The notes under the pieces: generated by a model
What the model was told of the DNA's origin: nothing
The model's database searches: none
Seen by the model: only the letters and a program-made list of their open reading frames with translations
Assembly: GCA_000349905.1 (NCBI GenBank)
Contig: KB722736.1
Coordinates: 2,926,754-2,990,753 of the forward strand
Source of the DNA: Volvariella volvacea V23
Lineage: Eukaryota; Basidiomycota; Agaricomycetes; Agaricales; Pluteaceae
Reading direction: 5' to 3'
DNA length: 64,000 nt
Made by a program: the position numbers and the translations under genes
In this document: positions 36,008-46,606 of the stretch, in pieces
Layout: each line of letters begins with the position of its first letter
How positions within the stretch are numbered: the stretch's first letter is position 1

Positions 36008-37858
36008 ATGGCCCCAGTCGAACTCGTCGTCTTTCTCTCGCTTGTTCTTGATTTATTTGCTTTTACCATCCCGCTTCCACTTTTCCCCCGTCTCATAGAA
36101 TGGTTTACCCTCGTGCGTTGTTCTTTCCTCTCCACCACCGCTGGCGTTGAATCTCCAGTACACATTCAGCGGGAATCCTCTGATCCGACTGGTTTCCTTT
36201 CCCGTACACTCCACTTCGTGTCGTACATTCGTATTTTGTTCTACAAGCCAGCCCAGCACTCGCAGAGATGGGATGTTGTATTACTAGGTGCGTTGTCCCA
36301 CCGTTTTTGATATACCAGGCGTACTGACCACCTTCGAGGCGGTCTAATGGGCTCCGCCTTTTCGTAGGTAAATCGCACCAGTTCAATGCCACTTACCCAA
36401 GTCGCCATACACTAGCACCCTGCAATTCCTCGTTTCCCCAAAAATTGGGTCACTCTCCGACAAGTATGGGCGGAAGCGTATTCTGCTCTTGACGATGGTT
36501 GGGAACATATTATCAGCGCTTATGTACGTACGCACATCCTTCACACTATGGTAGCAGCAGCTCAACCGAGTCATTACAGTTGGATTAAATCCACGACATT
36601 CGCTACCTATATGCTGTCCAGGGTCGTTGGAGGACTGAGCGAAGGAAATGTCCAATTGGCCATGTCTGTGTCTTCTCCACCTCATTTCTTTGTCACAGTG
36701 ATTCACCCTGCCTCTCAGCGCCATCCTATCCGATGTGACGACCCCTGCCAATAGGTCCAAGGCTCTTGCCCATGTCGGCATAGCATTCGCGGTCTGTTTC
36801 TGCATCGGACCGCCAATCGGTGCCTACTTCGCATCTCGCCCACTTCCATCCTCAATGAACAAATGGGGTGTCGAATTGAATATCTACGCTACTCCTGCAA
36901 TTTTGACTTTGATGCTCCTACTTGCAGAAACTGTCTTCCTGTTAGTTGCGTTGCCAGAAACCCGAGGCAAAGGTGCTAGTCTGGCAGCGAATCAGAAAAA
37001 TTTGCAAGGTGTTAAGGTGTCTTCTCTCAATATGGACGGAAGCAGTGTAGGCGTCCATGCCAATGGCCCTCGGAACAATACCAACGGAACAAGTGCGAAG
37101 CGCGGGGTTGAAACTCGGATCCAGTTGTTGAAAATCTCCCGTCGCATTCATTTTTTGTTTTTGTGTCTCTTCTCGGGCGTCGAGTTCACTTTAACTTTTC
37201 TAACGTTTGATCGTGAGTGTCCATGCACCGTTCTTGACTATCAACACTCAGGGGGTTCTATACAGTCCTAGATTGGAACAACAAACAAAATGGAGCTCTC
37301 ATCGGATCAATTGGTGTTATTAGTGCACTCCTCCAAGGGGGATATGTTCGTCGAGCTGTGGCCAAGGTCGGGGAGGGGAAGATGGCTAGACGGGGGGTCT
37401 CCAGCTGCGCTCTTGCTCTAATCTTTCTTTCCCTATTGCCCTATTATGCTGATTCTTCACCGGCCACCGCCTTGAAATTCTTGCAAGCTGCTTCAATATG
37501 CATGGCATTCACCAGTGCCACGGTGGTCAATTCGTTAACTGCATTTGCATCATTGCAGTGCGATGATGGCAACTTTGATCCTGATACGGGCAAGGTACTG
37601 GAAGAGCACCCAGACCTGGCGAAAGGGAAGGCACTTGGCAGATTCCGCTCTTCTGGGCAGCTTGGGCGCGCTATCGGACCTATCCTAGGTATGCATTCTA
37701 GGGCCATATTCAATCCCGTTGTTTAATTTATCCTTTACCCAGCGTGCGCTTCATACTGGACATTTGGTCCTTCTGTCACATATGCAGCATCTGCTCTTGC
37801 CATGGTGGCGTTGTCTACAGGAATGAAGCGCCACACCGCATTGAGTATATCACATTAG
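36008..37858 (+). CDS. Major facilitator superfamily transporter (MFSD10/TetA-like)
   Basis: Seven exons: 36008-36287, 36339-36363, 36416-36523, 36580-36663, 36719-37212, 37266-37688, 37743-37858; 509 residues. TM1 (VELVVFLSLVLDLFAFTIPLP) is followed by a soluble loop, then the MFS motif A between TM2 and TM3 (GSLSDKYGRKR), the TM4-5 region (YMLSRVVGGLSEGNVQLAIAILSD) and hydrophobic segments through the C-terminus (about 11-12 in all). A polar loop near the middle is Asn/Gly-rich. The drug:H+ antiporter-like order places it near animal MFSD10 and bacterial TetA; the substrate is not predictable. The second exon is only 25 nt. The intron after 36663 uses a GTCTGT donor, needed to read AIAILSDVT. 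Confidence 0.82.
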
Positions 37859-38221
37859 TCCACACAAGTTATCTCATAATTCGATTTGTGTTTGGTAAAT
37901 TTATTTATTTAGCCCATAGTATAGATCAAAACAAAGTTCCATTGGATGCGTAGGGTGGTGGGTGTGAAAGTCGGATGGGATAAGAAAACATAACAGAAAG
38001 TCTGCAATAACCAATAAGCGAAATGAGAGTTATTCACGAAGGATGATGGCTTGGCAGACTTGAGTGAAGTACAACAAAGGGTGGAAGTAATAACCGTCTT
38101 TTGGTATATTAGGGGGAGAGTGAGCGGAATAGGTGTGGGTCTCGTTGGTAGGGTATCAGTGAGGCCAGCAGAGCTGATATCACGAGGGTGTTTAGTGTGT
38201 ACGCTAGAAACCGGCTCATGA
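37859..38221. other. Intergenic region between convergent MFS and GT32 genes
   Basis: 363 bp between two stop codons. A TTTATTTATTTAG stretch near 37898 may be a terminator or polyadenylation element. Open frames crossing this area lack recognisable sequence and I reject them. Confidence 0.4.
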
Positions 38222-39735
38222 TCAGGGAGGTGGGTCATGACGCCCTCGACTAGGCTCGCTGGTGGAGGCTGATAGATGTTGATGTAGACGCAGTTTCTCC
38301 GGAGGCGTTCTGCCGATAGGTTGCGAAAGAAGTGGTGGGGAGGGTGAGCGAGAAGGGTGTGGGGTGTGGTCAAGTTCAGTATCTTGTGGCTGTGTGAAGA
38401 TGGTCGGAAGAAAGAATAAGACGCCACGGGGCCCCCTGGAATGCGTAGGTGAACGAGACCCATCACCCCCCAAACCTGCAAGTGAGTGAACGCGCGTTCG
38501 AACCCTTCTCAATACGTTCAAGATGGGATTGGGATTGGTAATTCGGGATGCATGCCCATTTTCGGTCGATGTAAATGAGTGCGCATCCAAAGGTAGGTGT
38601 AACAGGGATATCTCTTCATCGATGGGTGATGTTGGATTCGTGACCGGGGATGGTAAATTCGTCGAGGTCGCCGATGAAGGCATTGATGACCAGCCAAGGT
38701 GCAGTTGCCACCGCCCATATCGTTGCGACCAGCGCGGAAGGAGAATCTCGTAAGAGCCAATGCGTCTGAATGAATATTTACGCTGCCTACTTGGCAGCTT
38801 GTATATTCCAATTATTAACAAGAGCAGCCCAATCCACATTAACCCCTTCCCCCAGTTTCCTAGGAATGAGATGAAAGCTGCGTCATCAGAGTGCCAGCTG
38901 CTCCCATAATAATGCGAGAAGAAAGAATTTGGTGCCTCGCCTTCCTTGGCATTCTTCCCGTACAGTGATTTAGGTAGAATCCGAACGTCGTTACCGAGAT
39001 GAGACGTGTAAAGGCCATATTGGATCGATAAGAACATAGGTCCCGTAGAAAACATGACAGTTGGATAGTTGAGGACCCAGGAATGATCGAATGTTATGAG
39101 GTTATGAATGGCTTGAGTCAGGAAGGGGTGTCCGGGCTCCGCAAACATCAAGTCATTAGACACTCCTACAGGTATGGTCTTGGGAAGTATGAGGGGGTAA
39201 ACGAGGAGTGGGTCCATGGGTCTTGAGCAACCGATGTCCAAATCCATATAGACGCCGCCATAGTGGTGAAGAACGAAGTACCGAATAGCGTCAGCCCGCT
39301 GGATCACGTAGTCGTAGCCATCAAAGGTATCGAGGAACCACGGATAATGCGTAGCAATAAACTCTCGAGAGCTTGCATCTGTCCACAACATGTATTCGCT
39401 ATACAGGATGATCAGGCGAATAAGAGGACAGAGGTGTGTTCAACATACTAGTCCGGCATCATGTCACGACATGCTTGAGAGATCTCTTTCCAACGAGGAG
39501 GGAGGGTTTCCGACTTCCAAGTCTGATGAATGATCCTTGGGACGCGCTCTACTTGGCCGTGGTCTGAAGCCCTCCACCTTGTTGTATTATCGAGAATGGG
39601 GACCTCATCCTCCGTAAGATAAGCAGAGGGGTCAATAGCAAGGTAGTATGTTACGGAGGAGAGAACGACGACAGTTCCTACGAGTACGAGGGCGAGGAGC
39701 CATAGAAATACGAACAGGACGCGGGAGCGAGCCAT
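38222..39735 (-). CDS. Inositol phosphorylceramide mannosyltransferase (GT32, Sur1/Csh1-like)
   Basis: Two exons, 39735-39449 and 39398-38222; 487 residues. A short cytosolic MARSR and a signal anchor (VLFVFLWLLALVLVGTVVVL) give a type II Golgi topology. GT32 hallmarks follow: VPRIIHQTWK, WTDASSREF, ADAIRYFVLHHYGGVYMDLDIGC with the metal-binding DxD, and SHYYGSSWHSDD. A second membrane segment (GLMWIGLLLLIIGIYKL) sits after the catalytic domain, as in yeast Sur1/Csh1. The last 200 residues are Ser/Pro-rich and probably disordered. The family transfers mannose from GDP-mannose to IPC, making MIPC. It lies 78 bp upstream of the PIN gene's stop on the same strand, but the two are not obviously an operon. 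Confidence 0.9.
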
Positions 39736-39813
39736 GCGAAGGGATGGGACAGGGAGGGAGAAGGAGAGGAGGGAGAATTGGATTTTTAGTAATATTAAAA
39801 ACTAGTGTGACAG

Positions 39814-41329
39814 TCACGTTCCTGTGGGACGCATCTGCTTCGCAAAAATGCCTTGAAGATGCTGTGCTACCACTCCAACCGCTTCCCCAATGCCGCCCTC
39901 TTGCCATTCCCTTCCCAGCCTCTTCAGCCCCCCAAGGGACACGTCCCAGTCTCGGCGCGACCAGTCTTGTCCACGTCGCGCTCCGGCACGGCTGTACGGT
40001 TTGCTAAGAAAGATTTCCAATCTCGGATTGGTAACCGGCATCGGCTTCTCGTGGACCAGGTAGAGCAGGCAATCTGCGCAGCTCCATTCCGTGTAGTGTT
40101 TCCGCCCGAGGCGCTGCAGCCATTCTGGTGCGTACTGTGACACTGCCACCCCGCTCGTGCGCAGCCTGCTTCCGCCTACCCGCCCAACCAGCTCAATCAG
40201 GACGGGCGTGAAGTGGTCGATAACTTGTACGTGGAAGAGATCCAGAGCATGTGTTGGTAGAAGCAGTTCTGCAACCGCGCCATCGTCATCGACGTGCATA
40301 TCATCGTCACTGAACACAGGGGCAACTCGCTTAGCCCCTGCCAAAGCCACGCCGTTTGGACTCTTATAGCTAACCCTATACGTTCCAAACTTATTCAGAT
40401 CTACCAGATCCCCGTACAATGCACGCGCAATCTCCCTGCTACACCAGTCTGGCGTTGGGGTTAAAGATAGGATTCCTAAGGTTCCTTAGCATATCCAAGC
40501 AGCAATACAAACTACCTTGAATTCCTACCCACCTGTTGTATCTGCCTCGAAACATAAATTATTGTCTGCACTGCAGAGATACGTCAATCTTTGCTTCATA
40601 AAGTATTTGCAGCAGTCTAAGATCAGCCCATCATTCACTCGTCCCGTATACAACTGCAAAAGGACCCTTAGTTTGGACTTGAGTGCAACTCATGTATGGA
40701 CATACTTCGTCAGCTGTTCGCGTTTTCCAGTTCTTCGACGGCTTGCAAGTCTCATCATTGGCTTGCCCTTTGACCGTCTTTCTTTCCTTGACTTTCTTTA
40801 GCAGCCACGACGAAGCCCGCCTTGCCACCCATGCCAAGTCCTCGCGATTCTTTTGGCTGCCACCTAGGTTATTGTCGCTTGCTGTCTCAGATGCATCACC
40901 GCACTCACCCATCGAGCTCGTAAATCACTATCCCGGGAATCACGACGACAACTGAGAGGGACAATCGCTCAATATCATCCACGAACTGCGTGATTGCCTC
41001 AAACTGATGCAAGACAATGTTGGTGTCAAGCACAACAAAGAGTGAATTTTCAGTCAACGGTGCCTGTGTTCTTGGGTTAGATGGGGGTCTTTCTGGCGGC
41101 CAAATTACCTCGCACTTGCATCTCAATGTCCTCATTGGCGAGCTCATCAATGCGTTGTAACGTTGCCCAAAAGTAGGTGTTGTGCTGACCTCCAGCCGCC
41201 GCTATGGGCATCAATGGTGGTCAATGGCAACACGCTGATAGTTTGGCGTGACTTACCGAACTCGATTACTGGTACATTATCACTGACATTGTTGATGGTT
41301 AATGGAGAGAAGGTGCCTGCGGAAAACAT
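39814..41329 (-). CDS. PIN-domain RNA endonuclease (Swt1-like)
   Basis: Six exons: 41329-41257, 41201-41116, 41063-40909, 40856-40706, 40653-40533, 40475-39814; 415 residues. The PIN fold is clear: VVLDTNIVLHQFE (first acidic site), VVIPGIVIYELDG (second), LAWVARRASSWLLKKVKERK, NDGLILDCC (third) and LCSADNNLCFEA (fourth). All four acidic metal ligands are present. The ETCKPSKNW segment lies between them. The last 200 residues (SLTPTPDWCSREIARALYG onward) form a helical C-terminal domain. Swt1 acts at the nuclear pore on aberrant mRNPs; this assignment is by family resemblance. The N-terminus is less certain: ATG 41329 is joined through a GTAAGT intron, while an ATG at about 41213 would give a shorter protein. 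Confidence 0.8.
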
Positions 41330-41532
41330 CACGCAGTGGTAATTGATAAGGAAAGAAAAGACATTGATTGATTGGATAAAGTACGTATACACTATGCGAT
41401 CGAAAATGTAATGGTATTGCGCTGCTCTATTATTGCCAAAATACAAATGCAAGGGAAGCTTATAATAATTAGTGAGATATTAACATGTCCATAGTCCGAT
41501 TCATGTTAGTGTGAGGGTCTACTTCGCACCGT

Positions 41533-43974
41533 TCATACTGCTGTTGATAGCGCGAGTTTTTTCAAAGGCGGTGTGCCACCTGGTTCGTTAATCGATGCAA
41601 TTTCCTGATGCTCAACCTTACGCTTCGTTCCTGCTACCTTGGAGTCTGATGCAGGGGATTGGGTTGGAGATATCAAGTTTTGTCTCACTGAAGCCGGGGG
41701 AGGCGTTGCACGATGACTTTGCACTTCTGGTGTCCCGGAACGACTACGATTGTTCCCCATTTCCGTCCGCAAACGCGCCACAAGGCTGGATGCTGATGCT
41801 GATGCTTCTGCGTGACAGGTGGCGTGATAAACCTAGATACGCGCTCATAAGACATACGCTGTGATGACGCTACTTGATTACTTACCCGCTCATCTTTCCG
41901 TATCGCGTTCCTCCAAACCCATTCTTCTTCATCTTCCAGAAACTCGGACTTCAAGAGCTCTTTGCAGATAGGGCATGCAATCTGCTTCGCCTCATCACCT
42001 GGTGGTACAATAACGTACTGTGCACGTAGCTCAGCATCACGCTTCACCATATCGGCCTTGGAATTCACAGATCGATTACCATCCGCTCTACCCTTCCCTT
42101 TGACATCCGTCCGATCATTATTTACCCAGTCCTTTAAATTGGTCAAAAAGAGAACGTTATAGAGACAGAAGGTACTCACCTCCACTAAAGTGAACCAACT
42201 ACGGCTGTGACCACGCCCTGTATTCTGACTAGCCTTACGATTCTGTCTAAAGTGCATATCTAAGTGGTCATCCATAGCTCGCTTCCCAGCCTCCGAGCTA
42301 GAAAAGCGAACACCGCATTGTCTGCACTGCGATGGTTGATTAGCAAGTAGTAGCTCTGCAATTGGTGGTCGTTGTCTAAACGGAGGTGTGAGTAAAAGTT
42401 AAGAGAAAGATAGTAGTCTTACTTTAGTATATCCACACCATTGAGAGCAATCTTGTAGGATATCACCGTTTGACGATAGGGTCTTGATGCTTCCCGTTGT
42501 GATTGTGCGGAGCCGGAGTTATCGTTAGAGGATGCACCAGTAGAATTTGGTGTGCCAGTTGCAGACACAATCCCCGCCTTGATGAGGGTTGATAGTAGAT
42601 CCCCAATATTGTTGGGCGTCTTTGACGGGCCAGGAACAGCTGCTGGCGTTGAAGAATTACTGCCAACAAGACCAGGAGGAAGATGCTGAGATGGGGGGTA
42701 AGATTGCCCCTGTGCGGGGTATGTTTGCGAAACAGGCTGATTGACATATGAGGTTTGGGACGGCCAATGTACAGGAGGTACAGAAGGAATCGTAGCCGGG
42801 GTTTGTGGTGGTACAGACATGGGCGCAGTACGCACAAGGGCTCGCAATTGATTAAGAATTTGCTCCAACTCCGCTGGCGAAACCCCCGCCTCAACATGTG
42901 GTCTTAACTATGTTTACATGTTAATGAGGTTGACATCAATGATCGAGAGTAAAGTCCTGACCTGCTGGAGTATCGCAATATGCTTCTGAGCCAAAGTGTC
43001 GTAGGGATTATTCTGAAGGGTACGCTCCTTCTGATTCAGAGCAAATTCCAACTCGCTAAGGACCTGTGCTTTAGTAATATGTCCAGCACCAGCATGGAAC
43101 GAATTCTACAATAATAAGAACGAAATATATACACACATAACAGGACAAACTCACTGAGTATTGTGCGTTGGGGTCACCCCATACGCCACGCTCAATCGCA
43201 ATCTGGGTAGGGACGCCAAACAATTCCTTGCCAACAGGAGATCCAGTACGCCAAGTGAGGAGCATTTCCTCCATTTTATTTCGAGTTGCGTCGTCAACTT
43301 CACGGTACGTATCCAAAAATAGGTTCGTTACTACAGGCGCAAATTGGCGAGCGTAAGGATCGAACACATTCTTGGAAATCGCGTCGAGAAGATAGAATGG
43401 TGGTAATTTCATCCAGGGTGGAACCTAATTAGGAAAGAAACCAAATTCAGATAATTAGTCAGCAGTCCGCGGAACGATTTAGTAAGCAAGGTAGGAACAA
43501 GAACGGATCGTGGCCAACTCCAGGCAGACAGTAGATAATGGCCTCAGACGGTTTGGTGCTAACGTAGAAACTATTCTATGTACATAATTCACATAGCAGC
43601 CAATCGTAATCCGACCAGATGTTCTTGTCCTCTAACCCAGTGTAACCACGACGGGGATGATAAAGTGGTGAAACATCGTCATTGGGAAGATCAGGACTCA
43701 CCCGTCTAATATGCGCTTCTAAGCATTGTGCCACAATCTCAGCAAACCGGGAATAGTATTGTGCGAGCATTGAGAGGTTCTGGATGATGGGTCTTGAGTT
43801 TACCGTGAGGCTTTGCAAGCGCGTTGCATAATCCCTGCGGAAAACCATCGGGTCATGAATAATGGGTGGTGGGTGTGGAGCGGATGGAGGAGCCTGCTGA
43901 TATCCGTAAGGGTAACCAGGCTGGGCAGTAGGATAAGTTGGATGTCCGTAGTAATTTTGAGGATAGAGAGACAT
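41533..43974 (-). CDS. PCF11: Cleavage and polyadenylation/termination factor Pcf11
   Basis: Seven exons: 43974-43702, 43424-43155, 43105-42962, 42907-42423, 42375-42180, 42131-41886, 41832-41533; 637 residues. After a Tyr/Pro-rich start (MSLYPQNYYGHP) comes a CTD-interacting domain (DYATRLQSLTVNSRPIIQNLSMLA, then PPFYLLDAISKNV and NKMEEMLLTWR). A proline/serine-rich linker follows. Two zinc fingers end the protein: CRQCGVRF with a DHLDMHF pair, and ACPICKELL with EEEWVWRNA and YHATCHAEA, the classic Pcf11 pattern. It binds Ser2-phosphorylated Pol II CTD and links 3' end formation to termination. Its promoter region is shared with the uL6 gene. Confidence 0.93.
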
Positions 43975-44492
43975 GGCGTTCCCGACTCTCGCTAAGTGGA
44001 GTGCTGCTGTAAACGACAATCTCACTGAGAATACTTTAGGAATGCGGTCAAACGCTGCCTGATAGTGTTGACGCTACTAAAGAGTAAGAAAGAAAGCCTT
44101 CTTGAGTGTGCAAAATCGCTATGTCACACAGCCTGCCAAAAGACAAGAAGGTGCCGTATTGATGATGGTGGTCAGGAAGAAACAAGGAGCTCGGTGAAAG
44201 CCGCGGTCAAGACTCAGTTTAAAACTCCGACGCCCTAATCTATCGCAGCAGGCTTGAATGACTACTGACAGACATAATAAATCCATGCACATGATAGACC
44301 AAAGCTGATGGACTACGCGACATCTAACTAGTGAAGTTGGTGGACCCAGACTCATTCTGTATGCTGGCGGCAGTTGCATAGACTATTAGAGAGCAAAGCC
44401 TGGGGCGACCCCTTGTCAGTTCATTACGTCAGCACCTCAACTTCACTCTCCCAATCCACCAACACCAGACCCTCCTCAAGTCATCGTCGAAG
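43975..44492. promoter_or_regulatory. Divergent promoter region, PCF11 / uL6
   Basis: The start codons are 673 bp apart, the largest divergent gap in the window. The part nearest uL6 (44380-44492) is presumably its 5' UTR, because a consensus intron donor follows at 44493. Short open frames within it look random. Confidence 0.4.
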
Positions 44493-44647
44493 GTATGTGT
44501 CCCTTGTGTCGCTCAGGTGGCCTCCATACTGCACCAGGCGCCATATAATTCCTTATTTTCTACTTTTCTGCGGAGTTTCGTCGTTGGAATCGGTGGATGT
44601 TTTGATGTTGGACGGGATGAAGCTCACGCCGTGACTCTCTGCTACAG
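44493..44647 (+). other. Probable 155-nt 5' UTR intron of the uL6 gene
   Basis: The donor AAG|GTATGTG and the acceptor CTGCTACAG lie directly before ATG 44648. At 155 nt it is about three times the local intron size. I looked for C/D or H/ACA snoRNA boxes and found none convincing. Confidence 0.55.
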
Positions 44648-45376
44648 ATGCGGGACGTCCTCAAGACAGAAGAACTCGACATTCCTGCAGGTGTTGATGT
44701 TTCCATCAAGTCTCGAGTTATTACCGTCAAAGGCCCTCGTGGAACTCTTACAAAGAATGTTCGACATGTTGATATGGACATCCGACTGCTGAAAGGGAAG
44801 ACCAGCAAAGTCAGTTTAGCCGTTTGGCAGGGTGGTCGAAAACACGTTGCTTGTCTACGGACAATTCGCAGTTTGATCAACAATATGATCATTGGTGTCA
44901 CCAAGGTGCGACGTGTTTGACCATCTGGAGAATGCTATTTGTTGACAGCAGAGTAGGGCTTCCAATACAAAATGCGTGCTGTTTATGCGCACTTCCCCAT
45001 CAATTGCATTATTCAAGATAATGGTCGAGCTGTAGAGATTCGCAATTTCTTGGGCGAGAAGGTTGGTCATACATATTCACCCACCTGCGCAGCGCTCACA
45101 ACTGATTGTTTACAGACTGTCCGCCATGTAGACATGCTGGATGGTGTGGTCATCACAGAGTCCAAGGCACAAAAGGATGAGCTAATCCTCGAGGGGAATG
45201 ATATTGATAATGTCTCTCAGTCAGGTACGTCAAAATGCTGGTCCACATGTGCGTTCACTCATCCCTTCCTAGCTGCATCCATCCAAGGCATTTGTCGCGT
45301 GCGGAACAAGGACATCCGTAAATTTTTGGATGGTATCTACGTGTCCGACCGGGGAACAATCCTGACGGATGATTGA
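44648..45376 (+). CDS. RPL9: 60S ribosomal protein uL6 (L9)
   Basis: Four exons: 44648-44905, 44957-45061, 45116-45224, 45273-45376; 191 residues. The sequence [80 protein letters not shown] and [18 protein letters not shown] is the full uL6 family pattern and length. The protein sits near the GTPase centre and sarcin-ricin loop of the large subunit. All four splice junctions fall at conserved points. It converges with the STE14 gene, 129 bp between stops. Confidence 0.95.
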
Positions 45377-45505
45377 ATGTTGTATTGCCACACCTGTACC
45401 CGCTTATGATATCATGCTTTAGCATTCACCATGCCCCAATCATGCCATTCTGGTCTGTCTATGCAAGACAAATGTCACCAAGATTGTCCAGAAGCACACA
45501 AGGAT

Positions 45506-46497
45506 TCATGGTACGAATGGTATTTTGGTCCCAACTCGTTCGCGATATTGCACATAGGCATTGCCAAAAAATCTGATCAAGGCCTGTTCTTCCGCTGGGT
45601 TGGGTTAGGACCAAATGCAGATATACCAAGAGGAATTAACTACCTCGAGTACGATGGTAGAAGAAACGCCATAGCAGATAGGCGTACAGGATGAAAGATG
45701 CTGGGTTCTGTAGAACCAGCTGAGTTCCTAGGGCCCAATAGAAAAAGCCGGCATAAGAAGGATGGCGAAACCACCTATTGGGATACAATTGAGTGTGCAA
45801 CGCGTCAGATGCATAGAAAACATACGCGTATACGCCATCAGTAACCAGCTTGTGATTGTCCCGTTTGATAAAGGCGACGGTGTGTGAGAAATTGGTTGAA
45901 GCATGAATCATTGCAGCAGAACGGAGGGTTTGCCCCGCAAAAACCAAGAAGATCCCTGAGCTTTGGATGAGAGATTGATGTTAATATGAGCGCACGCGAA
46001 ATACCAATAGGGGTGAAATAGGCATTGGCCTTAAATGAAGGTTTAAAGAATATGGTAATCAGGTATTCGGCGACTGCAGTTCCATTGGCTATATGGTACA
46101 TGACACCATTATCCAAAAGGAAGGCTGTGGAGGGGATAAGCACCACAATGAAATGACTCTCAATGAACTCACAGTCGACGCTGCATTTTTCCAAGTTCCA
46201 TCCAGCCGTGACAGCAAATTCCGCCCAGTGAAAGGCAGCCCAGGCAGCAACAAAGAAACCAAGCTGATAAGTGCCCCACCACGAACCGTTTAGGCCGCCA
46301 ATTAAGAATGTGTACAGTCCGAGTGAGAAGACAGAGCCAAGAAGGAATGAAATAGTGGAGGCGGCTAAGGGTGTGTTCGGTATATTGCCTTTGGATCGGT
46401 TTACACTGGGCAGTGTCTGGAGCGAGTGCCTCGGCTGAGGAGAAGGGTGGTCTTGATACGGTCCGTTAACACTCGACTGAGCTGGTGCGGTAGTCAT
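45506..46497 (-). CDS. STE14: Protein-S-isoprenylcysteine O-methyltransferase (Ste14)
   Basis: Four exons: 46497-46005, 45955-45826, 45774-45644, 45594-45506; 280 residues. Several membrane segments precede the ICMT C-terminal block: HKLVTDGVYAWFRHPSYAGFFYWALGTQ, LLWRFFYHRTR, EEQALIRFFGNAYVQYRERVGTKIPFVP. The HPSY motif and the paired Glu of EEQ bind S-adenosylmethionine. The enzyme methylates the carboxyl of farnesylated CaaX proteins such as Ras and, in basidiomycetes, lipopeptide pheromones, in the ER membrane. The final 29 codons come from a last exon; reading through the intron ends the protein early after TRGS. Divergent with the EF-G2 gene, 109 bp. Confidence 0.93.
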
Positions 46498-46606
46498 CGT
46501 CAGTTGAAAGCTGAAGCGGAGGGTTCATTGTGAGCTGAACAATAAAGGCATTGTTTGGAGGTGTTGGGGCTAACTGGTTGTTGGCACCCGAAGTCACTTA
46601 CATGGT

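Noticed and set aside
38523..38753. Plus-strand open frame opposite the GT32 tail
   Set aside because: Antisense of a low-complexity coding tail; no independent signal.
44493..44647. snoRNA hosted in the uL6 leader intron
   Set aside because: No C box plus D box pair with a terminal stem, and no convincing H/ACA hairpins.
46602..46604. ATG 46602 as the MEF2 start
   Set aside because: Its frame ends in the first exon; ATG 46607 opens the presequence and joins the GTPase core.
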